Shown: positions 19,056-27,745, numbered from the stretch's first letter. The stretch is 64,000 nucleotides of DNA from Marivirga tractuosa DSM 4126 (GCF_000183425.1 NC_014759.1:3069001-3133000); one strand, 5' to 3'. Program-made: numbers and translations. Notes: generated by a model from the sequence alone, not told the origin.

Positions 19056-20326
19056 TACAGTTTATTTTAAAAGGAATAGTAAGAGATAAGAACAGAAGCC
19101 TTTTACCCATAATCATTGTGGCATTAGGTGTTACTTTAACGGTGTTTCTAAGCGGCTATTTAGCAGGCGTTTTTCAGGATGTTATTCAGCAAAACGCCCG
19201 ATTTGAAACTGGTCATGTCAAAATAATGAGCAAAGCCTATGCGCAAAATAAGGATCAGCTGCCAATAGACCTGGCTCTTTTGGAAACTGAAGAACTAAAG
19301 GATGAATTACAGGCTGAATATCCTGACATGCAGTGGGTTCAAAGGATAAAGTTTGGAGGCCTTCTAGATGTTCCTGATGATGAGGGCAATAGTAGAAGTC
19401 AAGGCCCAGCTGCGGTGATGGCTGTTTCTCTTCTTTCAGAAAATAGTATGGAATTAGACCGACTAAATATCAGAAACTCCATTATAAAAGGTAATCTCCC
19501 TAAGGAGAATGGTGAAGTGCTGATTTCCAATGACTTTGCAGATAAATTAGAAATAGAGATTGGAGACCAAATCACTTATGTTGGTGCCACTATGTACGGT
19601 AGCATGGCATTTCAGAATTACACCATTTCCGGCACCGTGAAATTTGGGAACATTGGTTTTGACAGAGGTGCAGTTATCATGGATATATCAGATGCGCAGC
19701 AAATTCTAAATATGGAAAATGGAGCTACTGAAATATTAGGCTTTTTCAATAATGAGCAGTATCAAAGTGAAAGTGCGGAAAACATCGTCAAAAAGTTTAA
19801 TGCTCAATATGAAGACACCGGGGATGAATTTGCTCCTGAAATGCAAAGCCTTGAAGATCAAAATGGATTAGGTGAAATCCTGGCATACAGCAATTATATG
19901 TCACAAATCATTGTAACTGTCCTGATTTTAGCTATGTCTGTAGTGCTATGGAATACCGGTTTATTAGGTGGACTCAGAAGATATAAGGAATATGGAATAC
20001 GCCTCGCATTAGGAGAATCTAAAGGTAGTATCTACAGAAAATCGATAATTGAAGCCATTTTGATAGGAGCAATCGGAAGCATCATTGGAACCCTTTTTGG
20101 TCTGCTTGCTACATATTATATGCAGGAAGTCGGTCTTGATATTAGTGATTTATTAAATCAGTCCAGTATGATCATGCCGTCTACCATACGGGCTAAAATT
20201 ATTCCAAGTCAACTATATATTGGCTTTATTCCTGGTTTGGTAGCTATGGTTTTAGGCAATATGCTATCTGGCATGGGAATTTACAAAAGAGAAACCGCTC
20301 ACTTATTTAAAGAATTAGAAGTATGA
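19052..20326 (+). CDS. ABC transporter permease, FtsX/MacB fold (second of a pair)
   Basis: A 424-residue permease with the same architecture as its neighbour: an N-terminal helix (LLPIIIVALGVTLTVFLSGY), a large periplasmic domain with VLISNDFADKLEIEIGDQ, and three C-terminal helices containing the coupling segment RRYKEYGIRLALGESKGS. Two different permeases plus one ATPase mirror the LolC-LolE-LolD arrangement. It overlaps both its neighbours by ATGA, so translation is coupled across the block. Confidence 0.9.
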   Translation: MIQFILKGIVRDKNRSLLPIIIVALGVTLTVFLSGYLAGVFQDVIQQNARFETGHVKIMSKAYAQNKDQLPIDLALLETEELKDELQAEYPDMQWVQRIKFGGLLDVPDDEGNSRSQGPAAVMAVSLLSENSMELDRLNIRNSIIKGNLPKENGEVLISNDFADKLEIEIGDQITYVGATMYGSMAFQNYTISGTVKFGNIGFDRGAVIMDISDAQQILNMENGATEILGFFNNEQYQSESAENIVKKFNAQYEDTGDEFAPEMQSLEDQNGLGEILAYSNYMSQIIVTVLILAMSVVLWNTGLLGGLRRYKEYGIRLALGESKGSIYRKSIIEAILIGAIGSIIGTLFGLLATYYMQEVGLDISDLLNQSSMIMPSTIRAKIIPSQLYIGFIPGLVAMVLGNMLSGMGIYKRETAHLFKELEV

Positions 20327-21069
20327 AAACCTTGCTAAAAATATCACTGATTGGATTATTAATTTTGCTTAGCTTCTTTACCCAAGCTCAAATTACGGCA
20401 GATCAAGTATTGGATAAAGTCAAAGACAATATGAACGCTAACTCCACTATTACTGAATCTAAAATGGTCATTAGAGGAAAGCGTAACACCAGAGAAATTG
20501 TATCAAAAGGATATGCGGAAGGAAATGAGAAATCATTTACTGAGTACCTCTCTCCTGAAAGAGAAAAAGGTACAAAAATGCTAAAATTAGAGGATAAATT
20601 ATGGATTTATAATCCCTCCACTGACAGGACTATTCAATTATCAGGGCACATGTTAAGGCAATCTGTGATGGGTTCCGATCTATCCTATGAAGATATGATG
20701 GAAGACAGAGAATTGAAGGAAATATATGAAGCTACAATTGTTGGCGAAGAAAAAATTGGTGATCGCACTTGTTATGTACTTGAACTAAATGCAATTGTAG
20801 AAGATGTTAGCTATCAAACAAGAAAAACCTGGGTAGATACTGAACGCTTTGTTCCGCTCAAAGAAGATCTCTTTGCCAAAAGTGGGCAATTATTAAAAAG
20901 AGTTAAGTTGGAGGATGTAAAAGAAATCGATGGGCGTTGGTACCCCACAAAAATCAATTATAAAGACATGTTAATGAGTGGAGAAGGCACTGACTTTATT
21001 GTGCTTGATATTCAGTTTAATCCTGAAATTCCAGATTACATTTTTAATAAGGCTTCTTTGAAGCGCTAG
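20323..21069 (+). CDS. LolA-like outer membrane lipoprotein-sorting protein
   Basis: A 248-residue secreted protein with signal peptide LKISLIGLLILLSFFTQAQ. The mature part matches LolA-like proteins of COG2834: a curved sheet with MKMLKLEDKLWIYNPSTDR-type strands, an SDLSYEDMM segment, and TWVDTERFVPLKEDLF. Such proteins carry lipid or lipoprotein through the periplasm, and this subfamily is usually found beside FtsX-type ABC or RND transporters, exactly as here. Its ATG overlaps the stop of the second permease. The cargo cannot be inferred from the sequence. Confidence 0.87.
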   Translation: MKTLLKISLIGLLILLSFFTQAQITADQVLDKVKDNMNANSTITESKMVIRGKRNTREIVSKGYAEGNEKSFTEYLSPEREKGTKMLKLEDKLWIYNPSTDRTIQLSGHMLRQSVMGSDLSYEDMMEDRELKEIYEATIVGEEKIGDRTCYVLELNAIVEDVSYQTRKTWVDTERFVPLKEDLFAKSGQLLKRVKLEDVKEIDGRWYPTKINYKDMLMSGEGTDFIVLDIQFNPEIPDYIFNKASLKR

Positions 21070-21116
21070 CAATATCTTGAAAAATTTGCTATTTTTATTT
21101 ACATCAAAAGTAATCT

Positions 21117-21461
21117 ATGCATTTTTTAAAAACTATCAGCTTGTACTTGTCAATTCTATTCATCATTGGCTGTTCAGAGAAAGCCATTGAAAGAGATTGT
21201 ATTGATGAAAAAATGGATGAATATGAGTTGACTCCATATAAAGGAGAGACTTTGAATAGCTGTGATTTCCGCATGGAGCTTTATATTCTAGACAACAAGC
21301 AATTTTTCAATGTTTATCAGCCCTGTACTTATAATTTAACTTATCCTGAAGACTGTGATGGAAATATTGCCTGCTGTGCAGAAAATGGTGGAGAAAGGTT
21401 GACTGATTTTTATGAAAATGCGACCTACGAAGGGATAGTCGGATTTCGGAGATCAAAATGA
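21117..21461 (+). CDS. small cysteine-rich lipoprotein of unknown function
   Basis: A 114-residue protein with a lipoprotein signal (SILFIIGC, lipidated Cys19). The mature chain holds six further cysteines at 28, 49, 70, 80, 86 and 87, including a CC pair, enough for three disulfides. I do not recognise a family. It lies 47 bases after the LolA-like gene on the same strand and may be the last gene of the operon or a separate unit. If part of the operon, it could be a lipoprotein passenger or accessory of that transport system (inference). Confidence 0.65.
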   Translation: MHFLKTISLYLSILFIIGCSEKAIERDCIDEKMDEYELTPYKGETLNSCDFRMELYILDNKQFFNVYQPCTYNLTYPEDCDGNIACCAENGGERLTDFYENATYEGIVGFRRSK

Positions 21462-21470
21462 CGACTATCC
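21433..21470. repeat. 9-bp inverted repeat across the lipoprotein stop codon
   Basis: GGATAGTCG (21433-21441) and CGACTATCC (21462-21470) are perfectly complementary around a 20-base loop that includes the stop codon. No T-run follows, so it is not a typical intrinsic terminator. A second 8-bp inverted repeat, ACTGATTC/GAATCAGT, lies at 21491-21523 before the convergent rpiB end. Together they may end transcription from both sides. Confidence 0.4.
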
Positions 21471-21544
21471 GATCTTTGCGCTAAGTCTAGACTGATTCTT
21501 TTTTGATCTTCAAGGGAATCAGTACAATGCTCTCCTAAAGTCAA

Positions 21545-21973
21545 TTAACAACCAATCTTGTCAACTCTTCTTTCATGTCTGCCACCTTCAAACTCAGTCG
21601 CTAAGAAAGTTTTTACAATAGATAATGTTTTATCATAATCAATAAAACGAGCTGGGATGCAAATGACATTAGCATTATTGTGCTGACGAGTAAGTGCAGC
21701 TAATTCATCTTCCCAAGCAATACCTGCTCGGATTCCCTGATGCTTATTGGCCGTCATAGCAACTCCATTCGCGCTTCCACAAATTAATATCCCTAATTCA
21801 AATTCACCTTTTTCAACAGCTTCTGATAACGGATGTACATGATCTGGGTAATCAACAGAGGCATCTGTATCCGGACCGAAATCTTTTACTTCATGCCCTT
21901 CTTTCTTAAGAAATTCAACCAATTGCTTTTTGTATTCAAATCCGGCATGATCGCCACCTATTGCTAATTTCAT
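21545..21973 (-). CDS. rpiB: ribose 5-phosphate isomerase B
   Basis: A 142-residue RpiB/LacAB-family sugar phosphate isomerase of the pentose phosphate pathway. The N-terminal GGDHAGFEYK, active-site Cys65 in ICGSANGVAMTANK and His98 in TRQHNNANV are the expected catalytic elements. It interconverts ribulose 5-phosphate and ribose 5-phosphate; some family members also act on allose 6-phosphate. It lies downstream of the GlmU-like gene, separated by 148 bases that hold a long GC-rich hairpin. Confidence 0.94.
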   Translation of the reverse strand: MKLAIGGDHAGFEYKKQLVEFLKKEGHEVKDFGPDTDASVDYPDHVHPLSEAVEKGEFELGILICGSANGVAMTANKHQGIRAGIAWEDELAALTRQHNNANVICIPARFIDYDKTLSIVKTFLATEFEGGRHERRVDKIGC

Positions 21974-22047
21974 CTTTTGTGTTTTTAGTATTAAATGTTT
22001 TAAAAAAGACCTTTCAGGGTAATTTATATTTCGCTAATTCAGATTCC

Positions 22048-22099
22048 GGTCGGTGTGCCACCGATCGTGGGTACTACCATGGCTGGTGGCACACCAACC
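22048..22099. repeat. GC-rich long hairpin, REP-like
   Basis: GGTCGGTGTGCCACC (22048-22062) pairs with GGTGGCACACCAACC (22085-22099) at 14 of 15 positions around a 22-base core, which itself contains GGTAcTACC. The element is far richer in G+C than the surrounding DNA. No T-run follows on either strand, so it is not a standard terminator. It lies between two co-oriented genes and resembles REP/MITE-type palindromes. Only one copy is seen in this window. Confidence 0.6.
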
Positions 22100-22121
22100 A
22101 TCCTAGCTAAAATTTAAAATC

Positions 22122-23312
22122 TCATTCTTTCTCCCAAATCCTATCTAACTTGCTTTCCTGAAAATGCTCAGTCAGGATTTTTTGTTCCACTTCGTCCAAT
22201 GTTTTATCTCTTCTTTCCATAACTTTCTGCGCCACTTCAAATGCTTTTTTCACTTGAAAAGTAGAGAATCCAGCTGCTCCTCCCCAAGCAAAAGAAGGAA
22301 TGAAATTCCTTGGAAATCCACTTCCAAAAATGTTGGCACTAACGCCTACAACCGTTCCGGTATTAAACATCGTATTGATTCCGCATTTGGAATGGTCGCC
22401 CATCATTAAACCACAAAATTGTAAACCAGTATCTTTAAATCCGCCTTTGGCATAATCCCAAAGCTTTACATTGGCGTAATTATTTTTCAAATTGGAAGTA
22501 TTGGTGTCCGCGCCTAGATTACACCATTCACCTACTACAGAGTTCCCGATAAAGCCATCATGTCCTTTACTGGAATAGCCAAAGAATACTGAATTACTTA
22601 CTTCACCACCTACTTTGCAGAAAGGACCAATGGTAGAATCGCCCTTTATCTTTGCTCCCATATTCACATGCGAATTATCCAGCATAGCAAAAGGACCTTT
22701 AATAATGGCGCCTTCATGGATTTGTGCATTTTTACCTATGTAAATTGGACCGTTCTCGGCATTCAAAATTGAAGCTTTAATGGATGCTCCTTCTTCTATG
22801 AAAATATTCTTTTCTCCGTAAACGGAAGTGTGTGGATCATTGACATGTTGGGTATTTCTTCCCGCAGTGATCAATTCAAAATCACTTCTGATTTCATCTG
22901 CATTTTTCTGAAAGATATGCCAGCTCTGAGTGATCAAGTTAATATCTCCATCATATTCAGCAGCTTCTTCCAATTTTTGCTTAGGATCAAAAAATCCTAT
23001 TTCTTCTTCTGTGGCGGCCGCTGAAATTAAGACACCATCTTTTTTCAAGCTTGCGCCAAGCTGAATTGCCTTTACTAGCTCAGGATTAGGGCAAACAGAG
23101 CTATTGATTAATATATTCTGAGCTTCGGTTTTTGTTGGGTATTTCTCACTTAAAGTGGGAGTTGATATATGAGACAATGATCCATCTAAATGTTTTTCCC
23201 ACTTTTCACGAATAGTTAAAATTCCCACTCGAATTTCCGCTATTGGGCGCGTGAAAGTAAAGGGTTTAAGTTGATTTCTAAAGTCGGCTTGTTCTATGAG
23301 CAAATAGTTCAT
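22122..23312 (-). CDS. GlmU-like bifunctional-type sugar nucleotidyl/acyltransferase (alternative bacterial GlmU)
   Basis: A 396-residue protein of the GlmU-like family found in Bacteroidota in place of canonical GlmU. The N-terminal half is a nucleotidyltransferase-like domain (FTRPIAEIRVGILTIREKWE). The C-terminal half is a left-handed beta-helix with hexapeptide repeats such as IYIGKNAQIHEGAIIKGP and GPFCKVGGEVSNSVFFG. Expected role: the last steps to UDP-N-acetylglucosamine for peptidoglycan and lipopolysaccharide, working with GlmM (48378). The start ATG lies only 5 bases from a perfect TAnnTTTG element, so the mRNA may be leaderless. Confidence 0.88.
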   Translation of the reverse strand: MNYLLIEQADFRNQLKPFTFTRPIAEIRVGILTIREKWEKHLDGSLSHISTPTLSEKYPTKTEAQNILINSSVCPNPELVKAIQLGASLKKDGVLISAAATEEEIGFFDPKQKLEEAAEYDGDINLITQSWHIFQKNADEIRSDFELITAGRNTQHVNDPHTSVYGEKNIFIEEGASIKASILNAENGPIYIGKNAQIHEGAIIKGPFAMLDNSHVNMGAKIKGDSTIGPFCKVGGEVSNSVFFGYSSKGHDGFIGNSVVGEWCNLGADTNTSNLKNNYANVKLWDYAKGGFKDTGLQFCGLMMGDHSKCGINTMFNTGTVVGVSANIFGSGFPRNFIPSFAWGGAAGFSTFQVKKAFEVAQKVMERRDKTLDEVEQKILTEHFQESKLDRIWEKE

Positions 23313-23316
23313 GTCC

Positions 23317-23324
23317 CAAATTTA
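23317..23324 (-). promoter_or_regulatory. candidate -7 element of the GlmU-like gene
   Basis: On the minus strand the sequence reads TAaaTTTG, a perfect match to the Bacteroidota TAnnTTTG. It ends 5 bases before the start codon, so initiation would fall at or next to the ATG. No good -33 TTTG is found at the expected distance, which lowers confidence. Confidence 0.4.
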
Positions 23325-23430
23325 CAAGCTTCATTTTATAAATCTGAAATTCTACGAATGAATTTCAAAAGAATTGGAAACATAATTAGTCATACTTAGT
23401 CATATTATTCTGTTATCTCAACATCCTCAG

Positions 23431-23500
23431 CTTTCACTTTGTGCACTTAGTGAAATTCTTAGAGATACTTAGTGGTTAAAAGAAACAGCCTTGGCTGTCT
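23431..23500 (+). repeat. dispersed CTTTGTG/CTTAGTG repeat, copy A, with hairpin
   Basis: The copy runs from CTTTCACTTTGTGCACTTAG through ATACTTAGTGGTTAAAAG and ends in the hairpin ACAGCC-TT-GGCTGT (23485-23498). The same order of words recurs at 54511-54580 and, inverted or degraded, in later gaps. It is non-coding and lies downstream of rpmE2. Confidence 0.7.
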
Positions 23501-23521
23501 ATTTTGTGGTCAAGGCATAAA

Positions 23522-23555
23522 AAAACCTCTCCGAATTTGAAATCGAAGAGGTTTT
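23522..23555 (-). terminator. intrinsic terminator of rpmE2
   Basis: AAAACCTCT (23522-23530) pairs with AGAGGTTTT (23547-23555); after one mismatch a further 3-bp CGA/TCG extends the stem. On the minus strand the stem runs into seven or more T, as expected for an intrinsic terminator just after the rpmE2 stop. Confidence 0.85.
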
Positions 23556-23579
23556 GAACTCTTTTGAAAGAAATATAAA

Positions 23580-23825
23580 TTATTTCTTCTTGTATTTTTG
23601 GTTGAACTTCTCCACACGACCTGCAGTATCCAAGAAAATTTTCTTTCCTGTATAAAAAGGGTGAGAAGCTGAACTTACTTCTATTTTAACTACCGGATAT
23701 TCTTTGCCATCTTCCATTTTGATGGTTTCGTTTGAGGACATTGTTGACCTCGTTAAGAATTTCACGTCTGCTTGAGTATCCCAGAAAACAACTTCTTTGT
23801 ATTCCGGATGAGTATCTTTTTTCAT
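23580..23825 (-). CDS. rpmE2: 50S ribosomal protein L31 type B
   Basis: An 81-residue L31 of the zinc-free type B form: it has no CxxC motif, starts [19 protein letters not shown], and includes [20 protein letters not shown]. It is a structural protein of the large ribosomal subunit at the subunit interface. It is a single-gene unit with a good promoter (23876-23906) and its own terminator. In many bacteria type B L31 is induced by zinc shortage, but in Bacteroidota it is normally the only L31, so it is probably constitutive. Confidence 0.96.
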   Translation of the reverse strand: MKKDTHPEYKEVVFWDTQADVKFLTRSTMSSNETIKMEDGKEYPVVKIEVSSASHPFYTGKKIFLDTAGRVEKFNQKYKKK

Positions 23826-23875
23826 AACTAATTAATTAAATTATTGATTTCCAACCAATTCTTTTAAAAGGAATG

Positions 23876-23906
23876 CAAAAATAAGGCAAGCATTTGTTCT
23901 TTCCAA
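23876..23906 (-). promoter_or_regulatory. promoter of rpmE2
   Basis: On the minus strand the -7 element TAttTTTG (23876-23883) is a perfect TAnnTTTG. A TTGG at 23903-23906 lies 19 bases upstream as the -33 element. This is the standard spacing of the Bacteroidota primary sigma factor and gives a leader of about 45 bases. Confidence 0.7.
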
Positions 23907-23966
23907 GCCTTCCTTTATTTATCCACTCTAATATTTTAGCTATCTTGCAGCCTTAATTTATTCTAT

Positions 23967-25679
23967 ATGAGATTAATATTCACCATTGCACTTCTTTTCT
24001 CTGGATCAATCGCTTACTCTCAGGCTGTAAATGCACCACTAAATCGTGACTATTACCACCTTTTAGAGCGCTTTGAAATAAATAGTGGGAAATTTTCTGA
24101 TAGTTTTCATGCTTCCATGAAGCCTTTTAACCGAAAAGAAATTGCTCAGTTTATGGATAGTTTAGATACAGATAATTTTAATAGGAGAGATAAATTTAAT
24201 TATAACTACTTGAAGAATGATAGCTGGGAATGGGCAGATAGCACCAATTACAAAAACAGCAAAGGTATTTTCGGTCATATTTATAAAACCAAACCTGATT
24301 TTCTAAATGTGCATACTGAAGAATTTGATTTGCACATTAATCCTGTTCTAGCTCTTTCTGTTGGTCAAGAAAGCATCAGTGATAACAGATTATATACCAA
24401 TACTCGTGGATTGGAAGTGAGAGGGTTGATTAACAATAAGCTTGGATTTTACACTTTTGTGGGAGAAAATCAAGTTGTATTTCCCAATCATGTTAATACT
24501 TATATTAGTGATTTTGATGCTGTTCCTAATGAAGGATTTTGGAAGCCTTATGGTGATAATAAACAAGGAGTAGATTTTTTCACCGCTCGTGGTTATATTT
24601 CTTTTCAAGCTACCAAAAACATCAATTTGCAATTTGGGCATGATCGGTTTTTTATCGGCAATGGAGAGCGCTCGTTAATATTAAGTGATTTCGCAACAGG
24701 CTACATGTTTTTAAAAGCCGAAACGAACATCTGGAGATTGAATTATACAAATCTGTTTGGACTTCAAACAGCTGATTTAATTTCTAGTGGGAATCAACTA
24801 TCGGGTACTCGAAATAAATATCCAAGAAAATTTATGTCGCTTCATCATTTGAGTTACAATATTACCGATAACATTAATATTGGGATATTTGAAGCCATTA
24901 TGTCGGGTGATTCTTCCGTGGCGCAAAATCCAATCGACCCTGTGTATTTCAATCCAATTATTTTTTACCGTGCTTTGGAACAGCAAGATGGCAGTACGGG
25001 TAATGCTTTAGTTGGTATGGATTTTAGAGCACTGTTCCTGAAGAGATTCAGCCTATACGGACAACTGGTATTAGATGAATTTTTAATTGATAATTTGCGA
25101 CAAGGTGGCTGGTGGGCCAATAAATGGGCGGTTCAAGCTGGTTTGAAATATATTAACGTCTTTGAAATCCCAAATTTGGACTTGCAAGCTGAATATAATG
25201 TAGCACGGCCTTTTATGTACGCCCATGATTCTAATTTCTCGAACTATGCAAATTATAAACAGCCTTTAGCACATCCATTAGGCGCAAACTTTGAAGAATG
25301 GATAGCGACTTTGCGATATCAAATAAGTCCGAGAATTCATTTTAAAGCTCAGGCAGTGATGGCCGAATTTGGGACTGATACCACAGCTAATGCTCATTTT
25401 GGTGGGGACATTTTTAAAACTAACAATAGCCGATACAATCATATCAATCCTGATACGGGTAGCAGATGGCAGTTTGGCCACACTATTGGACAGGGGGAAA
25501 GCAATACTTTAAGGTTTGTGAAATTGAGTTTAAGCTATATGCCCTATCACAATGTTTTCATTGACCTTAATTACAGCATCCGAAATCAAGTAAGTGAGTT
25601 CGAAAATAATAATTCGGAAAACAGCTTCTTCGGTGCCTCAGTTCGGGCAAATATTCCTAAGAGAGAAAATTTGTTTTAG
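23967..25679 (+). CDS. capsule assembly Wzi-like outer-membrane barrel
   Basis: A 570-residue outer-membrane protein with signal peptide IFTIALLFSGSIAYSQ. After a helical N-terminal segment (RDYYHLLERFEINSGKF, KPFNRKEIAQFMDSLD) the rest is strand-rich with aromatic girdles. The NIWRLNYTNLFG and FVKLSLSYMPYHNVFIDLNY strands and the GHDRFFIGNGERSLILSDFA turn match the Wzi-type capsule assembly family of Bacteroidota as I remember it. A role in surface polysaccharide attachment is likely but unproven. It is followed by an MsbA-like exporter 117 bases downstream. Confidence 0.75.
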   Translation: MRLIFTIALLFSGSIAYSQAVNAPLNRDYYHLLERFEINSGKFSDSFHASMKPFNRKEIAQFMDSLDTDNFNRRDKFNYNYLKNDSWEWADSTNYKNSKGIFGHIYKTKPDFLNVHTEEFDLHINPVLALSVGQESISDNRLYTNTRGLEVRGLINNKLGFYTFVGENQVVFPNHVNTYISDFDAVPNEGFWKPYGDNKQGVDFFTARGYISFQATKNINLQFGHDRFFIGNGERSLILSDFATGYMFLKAETNIWRLNYTNLFGLQTADLISSGNQLSGTRNKYPRKFMSLHHLSYNITDNINIGIFEAIMSGDSSVAQNPIDPVYFNPIIFYRALEQQDGSTGNALVGMDFRALFLKRFSLYGQLVLDEFLIDNLRQGGWWANKWAVQAGLKYINVFEIPNLDLQAEYNVARPFMYAHDSNFSNYANYKQPLAHPLGANFEEWIATLRYQISPRIHFKAQAVMAEFGTDTTANAHFGGDIFKTNNSRYNHINPDTGSRWQFGHTIGQGESNTLRFVKLSLSYMPYHNVFIDLNYSIRNQVSEFENNNSENSFFGASVRANIPKRENLF

Positions 25680-25796
25680 ATAAGTTCGTTCTCCTTTCCA
25701 TAATTTAACTCGTAAATTGCACTCCATTATAAGAATTGGAGTATCTCATAGCTTAGCACAGTTAATGTTAGGGCTAAAAACAATTAAAAAATACAA

Positions 25797-27626
25797 ATGA
25801 AAACATATTTTAGAGTGCTTACTTATGCAAAACCTTTGGGCTGGTTAGCACCTCAATATTTGATATATGCATTATTTCAAACCGTATTTAGTGTCATTAC
25901 ATTAGGAGTGCTAACTCCCGTGTTGAACGTACTATTTATGGTGGAGACCGATGCAGCTGAAATCCCTGAGTCCATTCCTGATTTTTATTTGGGGTTACAA
26001 TATTTCAAGGATGTATTTAATTATTATTTCCTTGATCTTGTACAAGAGGATCGGTTTTTAGCACTTCAATTCGTTTGCGGGATTTTAATCGTTAGTATAT
26101 TTCTTTCCAACTTATTCAAATATCTGCTGGCTGTAATTTCCGCTATAGTTCGAGCAAATGTGATTTCCAATCTAAGAAATGCACTCTACGATCGCTTAAT
26201 AAATATGCACATCGGCTACTATACCGAAGAACGTAAGGGTAATATCATGTCGAAAGTAATGGCAGATGTACAAGAAGTTGAAAATACAGTGGTGAATAGC
26301 TTGAAGGTGGTGGTTAAAGAACCTTTAATGTTGATTGGTTATTTTGTTGCTTTATTCTTCATATCTGCAAAGCTTACGGGCATTACATTAATTATTTTAC
26401 CATTATCTGGCTTTATCATTTCTTATATTGCAATCTCGATAAAGAAAAGAGCGATAAAGAGTCAAGAAACTATTGGCAATATTTCAAATATTTTGGAAGA
26501 GACCATAGGAGGTATGCGTATCATAAAAGCATTTAATGCTATATTATTTTCTAAGAAAAGATTTGAAGGTGAGGTAGATGTTTATGCTAAAGTAAACGTA
26601 AGCATGCAAAAAAGACAAGCGCTGTCAAGCCCAACATCAGAATTTCTGGGAGTATTTGTGGTTGTAGCTGTTTTATTGATTGGAGGATCCATGATTCTTG
26701 GTGGAGAATCTGAATTAAGCGCAGGAAGCTTTATCACATTTATCGCCATTTATTCCCAATTGTTGGTGCCAGCTAAAGCATTGTCAACAGCTTTCAGTAA
26801 TGTGCAACGAGGTTTGGCCTCAGCTGAAAGGATTTTTGGAATAATAGATTTAGAACCCGCTATAAAAGATAAGTCCACAGCTAAAAAATTAGTGGAATTT
26901 AAAAGGGAATTAAGCTTCAAGAATGTATCCTTTGCTTATGGAGAAGAAAAAGTATTGAATAATATCAATATCAACATTCAAAAAGGAGAAACAATAGCGT
27001 TGGTAGGTCCTTCAGGGGGAGGGAAATCTACTATGGCCGATTTGATTCCTCGTTTTTATGATCCCATCGAAGGCGAAGTACAAATTGATGGTGTTTCATT
27101 GAAGGATTTAAGAGTGGAAAGTATAAGGGAAAAAATGGGAATCGTCAGTCAAGAGTCCATTTTATTCAACGATACTATTTTTAATAATATAGCTTTTGGT
27201 AAACCTGAATGTACTTTGGAGGAAGTGATGCAAGCAGCAAAAGTAGCCAATGCTCATGAGTTTATTTCCCAAATGGAAGGTGGCTATGAAGCTAAAATGG
27301 GTGAAAGAGGAACTAAACTTTCTGGTGGGCAAAGACAAAGAATTAGCATTGCACGAGCTATTTTGAAAAATCCAGACATATTAATTTTGGACGAAGCGAC
27401 CTCTGCCTTAGATTCGGAATCAGAAAAATTGGTGCAAGATGCATTAACTAATCTGATGAAAAATAGGACTTCTATAGTAATTGCACACAGATTAAGCACC
27501 ATTCAGGAGGCTGATAAAATATTTGTGATGCAAGAAGGAGAAATCATAGAAGAAGGTCAACATGATGATTTGATGGCAAAGGGCGGTGTTTATAAAAAGC
27601 TGATAGAAATTCAATCCGTATCCTAA
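25797..27626 (+). CDS. ABC exporter, fused permease-ATPase (MsbA/LmrA type)
   Basis: A 609-residue half-transporter. The N-terminal membrane domain (about residues 1-340) has six hydrophobic segments. The ATPase domain has Walker A GPSGGGKST near 403, signature LSGGQRQRISIARA near 507, Walker B ILILDEATSALD near 528, and H-loop IVIAHRLSTI. It would work as a homodimer in the inner membrane. Family members flip lipid A core or export lipids and drugs; the nearby gmhA (a lipopolysaccharide heptose gene) makes a lipid-A flippase role plausible, not proven. Confidence 0.92.
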   Translation: MKTYFRVLTYAKPLGWLAPQYLIYALFQTVFSVITLGVLTPVLNVLFMVETDAAEIPESIPDFYLGLQYFKDVFNYYFLDLVQEDRFLALQFVCGILIVSIFLSNLFKYLLAVISAIVRANVISNLRNALYDRLINMHIGYYTEERKGNIMSKVMADVQEVENTVVNSLKVVVKEPLMLIGYFVALFFISAKLTGITLIILPLSGFIISYIAISIKKRAIKSQETIGNISNILEETIGGMRIIKAFNAILFSKKRFEGEVDVYAKVNVSMQKRQALSSPTSEFLGVFVVVAVLLIGGSMILGGESELSAGSFITFIAIYSQLLVPAKALSTAFSNVQRGLASAERIFGIIDLEPAIKDKSTAKKLVEFKRELSFKNVSFAYGEEKVLNNININIQKGETIALVGPSGGGKSTMADLIPRFYDPIEGEVQIDGVSLKDLRVESIREKMGIVSQESILFNDTIFNNIAFGKPECTLEEVMQAAKVANAHEFISQMEGGYEAKMGERGTKLSGGQRQRISIARAILKNPDILILDEATSALDSESEKLVQDALTNLMKNRTSIVIAHRLSTIQEADKIFVMQEGEIIEEGQHDDLMAKGGVYKKLIEIQSVS

Positions 27627-27699
27627 AGTCAAGCATGTAATTAATTTCCTGCAATTTGCTATTCATGTGATCTCGAAGCTTTAGTTGTTAAAATATTTC

Positions 27700-27707
27700 T
27701 ATATTTG
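27700..27707 (+). promoter_or_regulatory. candidate -7 element before the 129-residue membrane protein
   Basis: TAtaTTTG at 27700-27707 is a perfect match to TAnnTTTG and lies 38 bases before the ATG at 27746. TTG-containing sequence lies 12-17 bases upstream, shorter than ideal. It probably drives the four-gene unit ending with the small secreted protein at 30853. Confidence 0.45.
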
Positions 27708-27745
27708 TTTATATTCATAATCAAAACCATCAGAACATCCTTTTT

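Noticed and set aside
25721..25742. ACTCCA/TGGAGT inverted repeat after the Wzi-like gene as a terminator
   Set aside because: The stem is only six pairs and no T-run follows.
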